From Bradyrhizobium macuxiense (GTDB lineage: Bacteria; Pseudomonadota; Alphaproteobacteria; Rhizobiales; Xanthobacteraceae): DNA of 64,000 nucleotides. Numbering within the stretch: position 1 is the first letter of the stretch; every line of letters starts with the position of its first letter. Below are positions 9,460 to 17,430 of this stretch, piece after piece. The position numbers and the translations under genes are program-made. The notes beneath the pieces are model-generated. The model searched no databases and was not told the DNA's origin. It saw only the letters and a list, made by a program, of their open reading frames with translations. Location of the stretch: positions 620,001 to 684,000 of the forward strand of contig NZ_VITY01000003.1 of assembly GCF_007993935.1 (NCBI RefSeq), written 5' to 3'.

Positions 9460-10142
9460 GCGGGATTGTCCGCCGTGAGCGTTGCGCGCAGGTGCTCGCG
9501 CAGCGCGGCCCATATCTTGGCCGTGACCGTGTCCGGATCAGGTGTGGCGTCGATCAGGACGCAGCGCTCCGGATCTTCGGCCGCAATCCGGCGGTACGCG
9601 TCACGCAAATCTTGATGGAACTTGATGCCCTCGGCCTCGAAGCGATCGGCCGAAGCGTTGCCGCGGCGCGCGGCGGCGCGCTGCAGGCCGACCTCGACCG
9701 GCACATCGAGGATGAAGGTCAGATCCGGCTTGAGATCGCCGATGGTCACGCGCTGCATCGCGTTGACGAGTTCGGGCGACACCTGCCCGAGCTGGCCTTG
9801 ATAGGCGCGCGTGGAATCGAAGAAGCGGTCGCACAGCACCCAGATGCCCTGGTTGAGCGCCGGCAGGATCACGGTGCGGACGTGGTCGTCGCGCGCGGCG
9901 GCAAACAGCAGCGTCTCGGCCTCGGGCCCGAGCAGCTTGCCCATTCCCGACAGCACGAGGTGACGGATGATCTCGGCCCCCGGCGAGCCGCCGGGCTCGC
10001 GGGTGACGATCGCGCGCAGCTTCGCGGTATCGAGGCGCTCGGCGAGCTTGCGGATCTGGGTCGATTTCCCCGACCCCTCGCCGCCTTCAAAGGTGATGAA
10101 GCGACCGCGCAAGCTCGGCCGTTGGACTGCTGCTTCCGCCAT
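9456..10142 (-). CDS. tmk: Thymidylate kinase
   Basis: Phosphorylates dTMP to dTDP for DNA synthesis. The 228-residue protein has the P-loop FEGGEGSGKSTQ (about 18-29), the TREPGGSPGAE substrate-binding segment, and the CDRFFDSTRAYQG motif. It starts one base after the stop of the D-Ala-D-Ala carboxypeptidase gene and overlaps holB by 4 bp, so these genes are surely cotranscribed. All key residues are present. Confidence 0.96.
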   Translation of the reverse strand: MAEAAVQRPSLRGRFITFEGGEGSGKSTQIRKLAERLDTAKLRAIVTREPGGSPGAEIIRHLVLSGMGKLLGPEAETLLFAAARDDHVRTVILPALNQGIWVLCDRFFDSTRAYQGQLGQVSPELVNAMQRVTIGDLKPDLTFILDVPVEVGLQRAAARRGNASADRFEAEGIKFHQDLRDAYRRIAAEDPERCVLIDATPDPDTVTAKIWAALREHLRATLTADNPA

Positions 10143-10143
10143 G

Positions 10144-11403
10144 TCAGAGCTTCTCGACCCCTGCGCGGAACATTCCGATGACGAGCTCCTGGGCGCCGTC
10201 GAGCGCGCGGCGCATCGTCGATCCCGTGCCGACGGCGTCCGCTGCGTAGACAGGGGCCTCCATCGCGACGTTGGCGCCGCGCCAAACCCGGACGACGCCG
10301 ATCTTCTGGCCTGCGGTGATCGGCGCCTTGACCGGGCCGCTGTAGATCACGCGCGCCAGCAGCTTGTCGTTGCCGTTCTTCGACACCATCACCTTAATCG
10401 GATCGGGGCTGACCAGCTTGACGGAACGGGTCTCGCCGCCGAACACCCGGGCGTAGCCGACCGGCTGGTTTGCCGCGATCAGGACCCGGGTCTCGAAGCT
10501 GCGGAAACCCCATTCCAGCATCTTCTTGGCCTCGGTCGCGCGATCCTCCGAATCCTCGAGCCCGTTGATGACGACGATCAGCCGCGTGTCGTTCTGGACG
10601 GCCGAGCCGACCATGCCGTAGCCGCCTTCCTTGGTGTAGCCGGTCTTCAAGCCGTCGGCGCCGGGCAAGGCGGTCAGCAGCGGATTGCGGTTCTGCTGGC
10701 GGATCTTGTTCCAGGTGAATTCCTTTTCGCCGAACAGCTTGTACCTGTCCGGGTAGGTCAGGATGATGTGGCGGGCCAGCACCGCAAGTTCCCGCACCGT
10801 CATCTTGTTGGTCGGGTCCGGCAGCCCGTTGGAGTTGCCGAAGGTCGACTTGGTCATGCCGAGCTCGCGGGCGCGCTTGGTCATGAAGTCGGTCGCGAAC
10901 GTGTGCTCGTTGCCGGCGATGCCCTCGGCCAGCGCGATGCAGGCGTCGTTGCCGCTCGGGATGATCGCGCCGTGCAGGAGGTCGTCGACCGAGACTTTGC
11001 TGTTGATCGCCGCAAACATCGTCGAGGTGCCGGACGGCGCCCCGCCTCGCCGCCAGGCGTTCTCGCTGATCCGGTACTCGTCGGTCAGTTTGATGTCGCC
11101 TTTCTTGATGGCGTCGAACACCACCTCGGCCGTCATCAGCTTCATCATGCTGGAGGGCGCGCGCAGCTCGTCGGCGTTCTTCTCGAACAGCACGCTGCCC
11201 GAGGAGGCCTCGACCAGGATCGCGGTCGGCGCATCGCCGTCGAACCCGCCGTCTTCCTTCTTGGCGCCCTGGACGCTGTTGTTGGCGGCATAGACCACCC
11301 CGCCGCAGCCGATCGCCGCCACGAGCGCGGCTGCGATCACGCCACGCCAGCAACGCCCGGCGCGAGCTAGCAACGTGCGGGGAACTGCGGTTGGGGCTGC
11401 CAT
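10144..11403 (-). CDS. D-alanyl-D-alanine carboxypeptidase (peptidase S11, PBP5/6-like)
   Basis: Trims the terminal D-Ala from peptidoglycan pentapeptides in the periplasm. Its 419 residues start with a hydrophobic export signal (about residues 15-40). The three serine-penicillin-binding motifs follow: SxxK in APSSMMKLMTAEVV, SxN in IPSGNDACIALAEG, and KTG in GLKTGYTKEGGYG. The C-terminal beta-rich PBP5 domain follows. The ATG at 11403 puts the signal sequence at the N-terminus; upstream in-frame codons are leader. It is the first gene of the minus-strand block running to 4737, and its promoter should lie in the 163-bp gap shared with the divergent hydrolase at 11567. Confidence 0.93.
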   Translation of the reverse strand: MAAPTAVPRTLLARAGRCWRGVIAAALVAAIGCGGVVYAANNSVQGAKKEDGGFDGDAPTAILVEASSGSVLFEKNADELRAPSSMMKLMTAEVVFDAIKKGDIKLTDEYRISENAWRRGGAPSGTSTMFAAINSKVSVDDLLHGAIIPSGNDACIALAEGIAGNEHTFATDFMTKRARELGMTKSTFGNSNGLPDPTNKMTVRELAVLARHIILTYPDRYKLFGEKEFTWNKIRQQNRNPLLTALPGADGLKTGYTKEGGYGMVGSAVQNDTRLIVVINGLEDSEDRATEAKKMLEWGFRSFETRVLIAANQPVGYARVFGGETRSVKLVSPDPIKVMVSKNGNDKLLARVIYSGPVKAPITAGQKIGVVRVWRGANVAMEAPVYAADAVGTGSTMRRALDGAQELVIGMFRAGVEKL

Positions 11404-11566
11404 CGGCGATGTCCTGAAAGACTGCGTTCTAACAGCTGGAAGTATCGCAAACAACTGAGGTTTCGCCGCTTGTACACGGCCGGCTGGATTGCCGGCTGGG
11501 CCGAACGCCCGTATCCTTGGAACCCAGCTAACGACAGCAGAACCGGCAAACAAGGCGGAAACGCGA

Positions 11567-12502
11567 ATGTCATCCTCCCGCATCATTTCCGCCAACGGCA
11601 TCGACATGTTCGTGCGCGAGGCCGGGCAAGGCCCGCTGGTCGTGCTCTGCCACGGCTGGCCGGAACTGTCCTACTCGTGGCGACACCAGATCGCAGCGCT
11701 GGCTGCGGCAGGCTTCCGCGTCGCCGCCCCCGACATGCGCGGCTTCGGCCGGACCGCCGCACCGGCCGATGTCGGCGCCTACACGATCTTCGATACCGTC
11801 GGCGACATGGTCGCGCTGGTGGCTGCGCTCGGCGAGAAGAAGGCTGTCATCGTCGGTCACGATTGGGGAGCGCCGGTGGCCTGGCACGCGGCCCTGTTCC
11901 GTCCCGATGTCTTCACGAAGGTCGCCGGCCTCAGCGTGCCGCCGCCATTTCGCGGCCGCGGACGTCCGCTGGAAACCCTGCGCGAGAGCGGCATCACCAA
12001 TTTCTATTGGCAGTACTTCCAGCCGCCGGGCGTTGCCGAGGCCGAGTTCGAGCGCGACATTGCCCAGACCATGCGCCTGGTGCTCGGGCGCGGCGTCTCC
12101 GATCCGAGCTCGATGTTCGTCGACGAAGCCAAAGGCTTCCTCGGCAAGCTGCCGACCGGAACGCCACTGCCGGCCTGGATCACCGAGGCCGACATCGCCG
12201 AATTCGCCGAGGCCTACCGGCACTCCGGCTTCCGCGGCGGCCTGAACTGGTACCGCAATCTCGACCGCAACTGGGAGCTCACCGCGCCCTGGCAGGACGC
12301 CCAGATCCATCAGCCCTCGCTGTTCATCGCCGGCTCGAACGATTCGGTGATAACCGGGCTGATCGGCGCCAAACGGGTTGCGGACATGGAGCGGGTGCTG
12401 CCGAACCTCAAGCAGAAGCTGATCATCGAGGGCGCCGGCCACTGGATCCAGCAGGAACGCCCCGACGAGGTCAATGCGGCGCTGATCGCGTTTCTGAAAT
12501 GA
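11567..12502 (+). CDS. Alpha/beta hydrolase, epoxide-hydrolase-like
   Basis: A 311-residue cytosolic alpha/beta hydrolase. It has the oxyanion-hole HGWPELSYSWRHQ (about 26-38), the nucleophile elbow GHDWGAPVAW with catalytic Asp, and the late GAGHWIQQERP carrying the catalytic His. This set fits soluble epoxide hydrolases. The ATG at 11567 has a GGCGGA ribosome binding site; the frame extends further upstream without support. It lies on the plus strand between rlpA and the carboxypeptidase gene, breaking a block that is usually collinear in related bacteria. Substrate unknown. Confidence 0.88.
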   Translation: MSSSRIISANGIDMFVREAGQGPLVVLCHGWPELSYSWRHQIAALAAAGFRVAAPDMRGFGRTAAPADVGAYTIFDTVGDMVALVAALGEKKAVIVGHDWGAPVAWHAALFRPDVFTKVAGLSVPPPFRGRGRPLETLRESGITNFYWQYFQPPGVAEAEFERDIAQTMRLVLGRGVSDPSSMFVDEAKGFLGKLPTGTPLPAWITEADIAEFAEAYRHSGFRGGLNWYRNLDRNWELTAPWQDAQIHQPSLFIAGSNDSVITGLIGAKRVADMERVLPNLKQKLIIEGAGHWIQQERPDEVNAALIAFLK

Positions 12503-12520
12503 TCAGGCCAAGGGCCTGAT
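12502..12520. terminator. Hairpin between convergent hydrolase and rlpA
   Basis: ATCAGGCC (12502-12509) and GGCCTGAT (12513-12520) form a perfect 8-bp stem with a 3-nt loop at the hydrolase stop codon. There is no strong T-tract on either strand, so termination is plausible but not certain. Confidence 0.45.
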
Positions 12521-12535
12521 TCGCAATGAGTTGAC

Positions 12536-13444
12536 TTAGTAGAGCCCGCGCCCGCTCAGCACTTCGGCGGGCCCGCGCGCGTCGATCGGCACATAGGCGG
12601 CGGCCGGGCTCGGGGTCGCAGCATAGCGCGGGTCGCTCTCGTAGGAGACTTCGCGCGGATTGTTCAGGGCGCGGCCCCGTGACCGGCTCGAGGCCGACAT
12701 CTCTGAGGTGGCGCTGACCGAGGCATAATCGGCCTGGGTGTTGCCGAGGCTGTAGGGCCGGCCCTCCGGCAACGGAACATCGCCGCGGAGACGGCCGGAC
12801 GAGGACGACATCTCAGGTACGAATGGCCGCGCCGAGGCGACCCGGACCATCGACGGTGACGGCGCCGGCGTTCCGGTCCGCAAGGTCGCCATCAGCTGGC
12901 GGTCGTCGGAGCCCTCGAGCGGCGCCCGGCCGACATATTCGACGCGGACGCGAGCCACGCCATTTCCTTTGAAATCAAGCAGTTCGGCGGCCTTGTTCGA
13001 GACGTCTATGAGGCGGTTGCCGTGATACGGGCCGCGGTCATTGACGCGGACGACGAGCGATTTGCCGTTGCTCAGATTGGTGACCCGCGCGTAGCTCGGC
13101 ATCGGCAGGGTCGGATGGGCGGCCGTCAGCGAGCCCATGTCGAACACCTCGCCATTGGCGGTCAGGCGGCCATGGAAATCGTCGCCATACCAGGACGCCA
13201 AGCCTTCGGCGCGGTAGTTCTCGTTCTCCTCCGGCACGTAGGTGCGGCCGGCGACGACATAGGGCTTGCCGATACGGTAGGTGCCGCCGCCTTTCGGCAC
13301 GGGGTCGCCCAGCGCGACGACGCGCGGGCTCGACGACACGCCGTATTTGGGATCGACCCGGCTCGCGAACTTGTTGGAGGAAGCACAATTGGCGAGGACG
13401 AGGCACGTCGCCACCGCAACGGCGCCGCGCGCCGTCCGGATCAT
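12536..13444 (-). CDS. rlpA: Septal ring lytic transglycosylase RlpA family lipoprotein
   Basis: A 302-residue predicted lipoprotein: signal peptide with a lipobox-like VLANCAS (Cys about residue 20). The double-psi beta-barrel follows (GLASWYGDDFHGRLTANGE, then VRVNDRGPYHGNRLIDVS), holding the catalytic Asp of RlpA-type glycosidases. RlpA cleaves denuded peptidoglycan strands at the septum and cell poles. The C-terminal 120 residues are Pro/Ser/Arg-rich and show no SPOR domain, unlike the E. coli and Pseudomonas proteins. The start at 13444 puts the signal first; MGTRRPDS eight codons upstream is an alternative. In related genomes it precedes the D-Ala-D-Ala carboxypeptidase, as here apart from the intervening hydrolase. 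Confidence 0.9.
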   Translation of the reverse strand: MIRTARGAVAVATCLVLANCASSNKFASRVDPKYGVSSSPRVVALGDPVPKGGGTYRIGKPYVVAGRTYVPEENENYRAEGLASWYGDDFHGRLTANGEVFDMGSLTAAHPTLPMPSYARVTNLSNGKSLVVRVNDRGPYHGNRLIDVSNKAAELLDFKGNGVARVRVEYVGRAPLEGSDDRQLMATLRTGTPAPSPSMVRVASARPFVPEMSSSSGRLRGDVPLPEGRPYSLGNTQADYASVSATSEMSASSRSRGRALNNPREVSYESDPRYAATPSPAAAYVPIDARGPAEVLSGRGLY

Positions 13445-13819
13445 CGAATCTGGCCGTCTAGTCCCCATCTGCCCCAAGTACCATTCTGCCGGACCCGCGC
13501 CCACTTCGCGGCGTCGGGATCATTTTCTTCACGGTGCGGCCCACCTCCGCACCAGAGCTTGACGATATCGCAACCGGAACACGGCGGAAATGGGGAGAGC
13601 CTTAACCCTATGGCACTTTGGTAAACCGCCTGTTGCGCCACCTCAGTTGTTCTACGGAGCCTCGGCCACCCGAAACGCCCTCGCCTGTCCCGCTATCAGA
13701 CACACTGTTGCAGCAAATCATCAGTGGGTCGGCATCTTGAATTCCAACAATTGAATCTTTTTGACTGTGCAAGGCTGCAATCGTTTTCTCTCCCGCGTGG
13801 GGCGCAAAGGAAGTTTGCG
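13445..13819. other. Non-coding stretch upstream of rlpA
   Basis: About 375 bp with no supportable gene. It should hold the rlpA promoter. I see no clear hairpin, repeat or sigma-factor consensus; the short frames here look like chance. Confidence 0.5.
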
Positions 13820-13909
13820 ATGATCGAGGCGGTTACAGCGGTGATGGGCTTGGTGAGTGCGGCGATCTTCTTGGCGCACGCCGTGGAAGGCTATCGGTAC
13901 CGGGCCTGA
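13820..13909 (+). CDS. Small putative membrane peptide (29 aa)
   Basis: A 29-residue frame, MIEAVTAVMGLVSAAIFLAH and nine more residues, is preceded by an AAAGGAAG ribosome binding site 5 bp before the ATG. Residues 4-20 form a single hydrophobic helix, followed by a short polar tail (EGYRYRA). A longer frame from 13724 lacks a ribosome binding site. The strong ribosome site and helix favour a real gene; no function is known. Confidence 0.5.
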   Translation: MIEAVTAVMGLVSAAIFLAHAVEGYRYRA

Positions 13910-14010
13910 CAGTCCGTTGAAGGCGGAAAGACGCGTCACCTCTTTCCAGGAGAGAATGTTCGGAAAGCTTTAATCAATTCGGATGAGCATCGGTTGAAGG
14001 CAGGTGTGTC

Positions 14011-14109
14011 ATGCGTAATCACGATTTGGTCTCCGACGGATTCCTGACCCTCACCGCGGCAAGCCTCGTGCTGCTGTGCTCGAGCCTGCTGGCCTTCGCT
14101 TTCGGCTGA
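14011..14109 (+). CDS. Small putative membrane peptide (32 aa)
   Basis: A 32-residue frame starting MRNHDLVSDGFLTLT, with a hydrophobic helix in the second half (LVLLCSSLLAFAFG). A GAAGG element lies about 10 bp upstream. It sits about 100 bp after another tiny membrane-peptide gene. No homology can be claimed; it could be spurious. Confidence 0.4.
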   Translation: MRNHDLVSDGFLTLTAASLVLLCSSLLAFAFG

Positions 14110-14324
14110 ACATGTGATGCGTTGGGCGCCATCTGCGCCCATGCGACGGGTCGACCGCCCTCACCTAATCATCCCTCGCCGATCCGACGTCGGCATCAGC
14201 GCTAAATCCTGATGATACTTGGCCAGGTACGCACGCGGCGATCTGATCCGCACCGCAGCTGCGCCGTCTTCTCCCAGACCCAGTCCTGACGCACCCTCCA
14301 CCTTCCCAGCGAAAGGATTGACGA

Positions 14325-14759
14325 ATGACCGGCGCGGTAAGAGAGGGAACCTCTGCACTCCTCGTCAGCACGGACGGCCGGTTGCTCATGCAACTGCGCG
14401 ACGACCTTCCGCACGTGTCCGATCCCGGCAAGATCAGCCTGTTCGGCGGGCGGCGGGAGGGCACCGAGACCTTCCTGGAATGCGTCGTTCGCGAGATCCA
14501 TGAGGAGATCGGCCATTACGTGCCGCCCGAGCGTTTTGAGCTGATCGGGAGTTATTCCGGACCGGATCCATCGACACCGGGTGGCGCCCTTCGCGGTGAG
14601 GTGTTCCTCGCTCGCGACGTGCCGATCGATCAACTGAACGTCACCGAAGGCCGCCTTGAGATCGTCGCGGTCGACGACCTCGAACGTCTCAGCGGCATGC
14701 TGGCACGGCCGGCGGAGTATGCGCTGGCGATCTTCCTGAAGCGCGATCCGGCTAGCTGA
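14325..14759 (+). CDS. NUDIX hydrolase
   Basis: A 144-residue NUDIX enzyme hydrolysing a nucleoside diphosphate linked to another moiety. The NUDIX box is complete: GGRREGTETFLECVVREIHE followed by EIG. The N-terminus (ALLVSTDGRLLMQLRDD) is the usual first strand pair. An AAAGGA ribosome binding site precedes the ATG. The 3' end overlaps the convergent phosphatase gene by 8 bp. Substrate cannot be predicted. Confidence 0.88.
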   Translation: MTGAVREGTSALLVSTDGRLLMQLRDDLPHVSDPGKISLFGGRREGTETFLECVVREIHEEIGHYVPPERFELIGSYSGPDPSTPGGALRGEVFLARDVPIDQLNVTEGRLEIVAVDDLERLSGMLARPAEYALAIFLKRDPAS

Positions 14760-15183
14760 GTGACGAAACCAGCCCGCGCACGAGATCGTCGATCATCGGC
14801 AGCGCGACCGCGGGATGGGCAACGTCGATATCGTGCACGTGCCAATAGGTCACCCTGCCGGCAACCTCAGGGAACCGCCGCTCGATGAGCGGGCGATGCT
14901 CGGCCTCCTTGAGCGCGATCACGAGGTCCGCGCCGTCGAAGTCAGCCAACGAACATGGCTGCGGATAGCGCGCTGCGCCTTCGGGAACGATGCCGCTGGC
15001 GCGGAGACGATCATCCGCAAACACCGACATGGCGCCGACATTATCGGGCGAGCCGCGTTCGGCTGCGCCTCTGGACGATGCGCGCCACGGGACGTTTTCG
15101 GCTCGTGCCAGATGATTGAACAGCTCTTCTGCGTATCGACTGCGATAGTAGTTGCCGGTGCAAAGGAACAGGACGCGCTTCAT
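14752..15183 (-). CDS. Low-molecular-weight phosphotyrosine phosphatase family protein
   Basis: A 143-residue protein with the CX5R phosphatase loop at the N-terminus (LFLCTGNYYRSR, Cys about residue 8) and the LMW-PTP/arsenate reductase fold. The general-acid Asp would lie in the late HVHDIDVAHP stretch, less canonical than the usual DP motif. The ATG at 15183 places the loop correctly; upstream in-frame codons are rejected. It could dephosphorylate tyrosine in proteins or a small molecule. Its last 8 bp overlap the end of the convergent NUDIX gene. Confidence 0.83.
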   Translation of the reverse strand: MKRVLFLCTGNYYRSRYAEELFNHLARAENVPWRASSRGAAERGSPDNVGAMSVFADDRLRASGIVPEGAARYPQPCSLADFDGADLVIALKEAEHRPLIERRFPEVAGRVTYWHVHDIDVAHPAVALPMIDDLVRGLVSSLS

Positions 15184-15412
15184 GGGTTCATGATGGCCAA
15201 CGTTGGCCGCGGCGGTCAACCGCGTTGCATTCAACTGCGCATGATCCGCGGCGCGGCTCGTTGACGCCGGCAAAGCCAAGGCGGGCCTTTTCGATCAAAT
15301 CGGGCCTTTTTCAATGTGCATACCGGCAAATGACCAATTGGCGCCCGGTTGCACAGGCAGGTTCGCGTTGCGTTCGGCCGCGCCCTACGCTATGGGCCTG
15401 ATCAGCTCAGAC

Positions 15413-15502
15413 GGAAGGGTGGCCGAGTGGTTTAAGGCACCGGTCTTGAAAACCGGCGTGCCCGCAAGGGTACCGTGGGTTCGAATCCCACCCCTTCCGC
15501 CA
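15413..15502 (+). tRNA. tRNA-Ser (anticodon UGA)
   Basis: A 90-nt class II tRNA. The acceptor arm GGAAGGG pairs with CCCTTCC, followed by an encoded discriminator G and CCA. The anticodon loop CTTGAAA holds TGA at 15447-15449. There is a long variable arm (GTGCCCGCAAGGGTACC) and a GTTCGAATC T-loop. The long variable arm with UGA identifies serine, reading UCA and probably other UCN codons. Confidence 0.97.
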
Positions 15503-15618
15503 GTACGTCCATCCGCTGCACGACTTTGATAACTTTGGGCTCTGCCGCAAGCGGTCAAAAAGCTGCGGTTGGAATCCACGGTTATTGATTGGATCGTCCA
15601 GACTTCCGCGTCTGCTTG

Positions 15619-17397
15619 CTAGACGGCAATTTTTGAAGTGGCCGCCGACAGTTCGGCGAGCTCGGACTCGGCCTCCAGAATGCCCTGCGCTACGGCACTC
15701 TCAAACCAATGCCGCGCCTCGCGAACGTTCCGTGGTTCCGCAGCTCCTGATCGCAGATAGCGCCCGAGCATGAGCTGCGCGTGGCCGTGCCCCAGTTCGG
15801 CGGCGGCTCGAAACCAGTGCGCGGCTCTGGCCCGGTCGATCGCGGCGCCATGACCTCCACTGTGGATCGCGCCAAGCGCGAACATCGCGCCGCTATGTCC
15901 CTTTTCGGCAGCTTGCTCACAGAGCTTGATTGCCTTCGCGACGTCGGTCTGGCCGCCGCGGCCGTTGACCAGCATTTCGGCCAGGGCCGCCTGACCGTCC
16001 GCGTTACCGGCCTCGGCGGCAAGCGCAAACCATTCGCGTGCGGCTTTCAGGTCTGCCTGGACACCCCGGCCTTCGCTCAACAGCCGACCAAGCATGTATT
16101 GGGCTTCCGGCAGGCCCTCTGCCGCCCGCCGCAGCCAAATCGCAGCTTGCTGCTCGTCTCGCTCCCCGCCGACCCCCTGAAGCAGGCAGACTCCAAGATT
16201 GAAGGCCGCGGCGAGGTCGCCACCGGCGGCGGTTTTCCTGAACCAGTCGGTCACCGGGGGCCGCCCGCCGGGCATAGCGAGACCCGCGAGTAGCTGTTGC
16301 GCGAGAGTGATCTGGGCGCTGCTGTCTCCAGCATCGGCCGCTGCGTGCAACCATCTTGCGGCCTCTTCGGCGTCGGTGGGCACTCCCGCGCCGGTCATAT
16401 AGAACGAGCTCAGGGAGCGAGCCGCGGTTGCGCTGCCGGCCTCCGCGGCGCGCCGGTACCAGCTCGCAGCTTCAGCGTAGTTCGGCGGCATCGCGCCGCC
16501 CTTGGTGTAGAGATCGCCGATCATCTCGGCCGCGCGAGCATCTCCCGCGAGCGCAGCGCGTCTCAACCAGGATTCTCCGAGTACCGGATCCGGGGTCACG
16601 GTCCTGCCTTCGATCAGGGCTGCTCCCCATTTCATCTGGGCGGTGCGGTGCCCGAGCTCTGCGGCCTTTCGAAAATGCTCGGCTGCACTGGCTGGATCTT
16701 TCTCGATGCCGGTTCCCTCTTCGGCGAGAACGCCGAACATGTAGAGAGCCGACGGAATCCCGGTCGCGGCAGCGGCGCGAATATGCTCGGCGATCTCCGC
16801 CTTGCGTTCCGAGAGCCTGACATCACCGGCTAGCGTCAGCGCGTAACCGAGGTGGCCCTGCGCGCAGCCGCCGGAAGCCGAACGTTGATAGCAGTCGCGC
16901 GCCTCGTCCAGATTGCGCAGATGCTCAGGACCGTAGGTCAAGACATAGCCGAGCAAGGCCAAGCCTTCCGCCGAGCCGGCATGTGCCGCCATATGAGCCC
17001 ATTTGTGCGCAGCTTCGAAATCGGGGGCGGCGCTGCTGGCGACATTCGTTGCAGTCGCAGAAAAGAGCCGCGCTGCGCCCTCGCCGGCGCTCGTCTCCGG
17101 AGCGGACGCCAGCCCCTGCACGAGCAGCGCCGCGAGCAAACATTGGGCCTCGACGCTGCCACGCAAAGCTGCCTGCTCCAGCCAGCGCACAGCCTCGGCC
17201 GGGCTGTAAGGCACGCCTGATCCCTGCAGGTAGAGCCGGCCGATCTGATACGCAGCCTCAGGCAAGCCCGCCTGGGCGGCCTGCGCGAGCAGTGGCAGAG
17301 CTTCCGTGAACTGCTCTTTCTCGAGCAGCCCCAGGCCGCGCCGCAACGCGGCCGCTGGCGAGGCTTTGCCGATCAGTCGATCAAACAGCATATGCAA
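15619..17397 (-). CDS. Sel1-like repeat protein
   Basis: A 592-residue protein made of tandem Sel1-like (TPR-related) alpha-helical repeats of about 36 residues, roughly 14 copies. Typical units read AAYQIGRLYLQGSGV and AQYMLGRLLSEGRGV. No signal peptide or membrane segment is evident, so it is probably cytoplasmic. Sel1 arrays scaffold protein complexes. It starts 33 bp after the HlyD adaptor gene, which makes it the last member of the type I secretion operon and suggests an accessory role in secretion, assembly or regulation (inference). The MLF two codons in is an alternative start. Confidence 0.85.
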   Translation of the reverse strand: MHMLFDRLIGKASPAAALRRGLGLLEKEQFTEALPLLAQAAQAGLPEAAYQIGRLYLQGSGVPYSPAEAVRWLEQAALRGSVEAQCLLAALLVQGLASAPETSAGEGAARLFSATATNVASSAAPDFEAAHKWAHMAAHAGSAEGLALLGYVLTYGPEHLRNLDEARDCYQRSASGGCAQGHLGYALTLAGDVRLSERKAEIAEHIRAAAATGIPSALYMFGVLAEEGTGIEKDPASAAEHFRKAAELGHRTAQMKWGAALIEGRTVTPDPVLGESWLRRAALAGDARAAEMIGDLYTKGGAMPPNYAEAASWYRRAAEAGSATAARSLSSFYMTGAGVPTDAEEAARWLHAAADAGDSSAQITLAQQLLAGLAMPGGRPPVTDWFRKTAAGGDLAAAFNLGVCLLQGVGGERDEQQAAIWLRRAAEGLPEAQYMLGRLLSEGRGVQADLKAAREWFALAAEAGNADGQAALAEMLVNGRGGQTDVAKAIKLCEQAAEKGHSGAMFALGAIHSGGHGAAIDRARAAHWFRAAAELGHGHAQLMLGRYLRSGAAEPRNVREARHWFESAVAQGILEAESELAELSAATSKIAV

Positions 17398-17430
17398 ACC
17401 GCTTTATCGTTCGTCGCAGACTGTTGAGGT

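Noticed and set aside
10394..11353. 319-codon minus frame within the carboxypeptidase gene
   Set aside because: Out-of-frame Arg-rich shadow; the true frame has all three active-site motifs.
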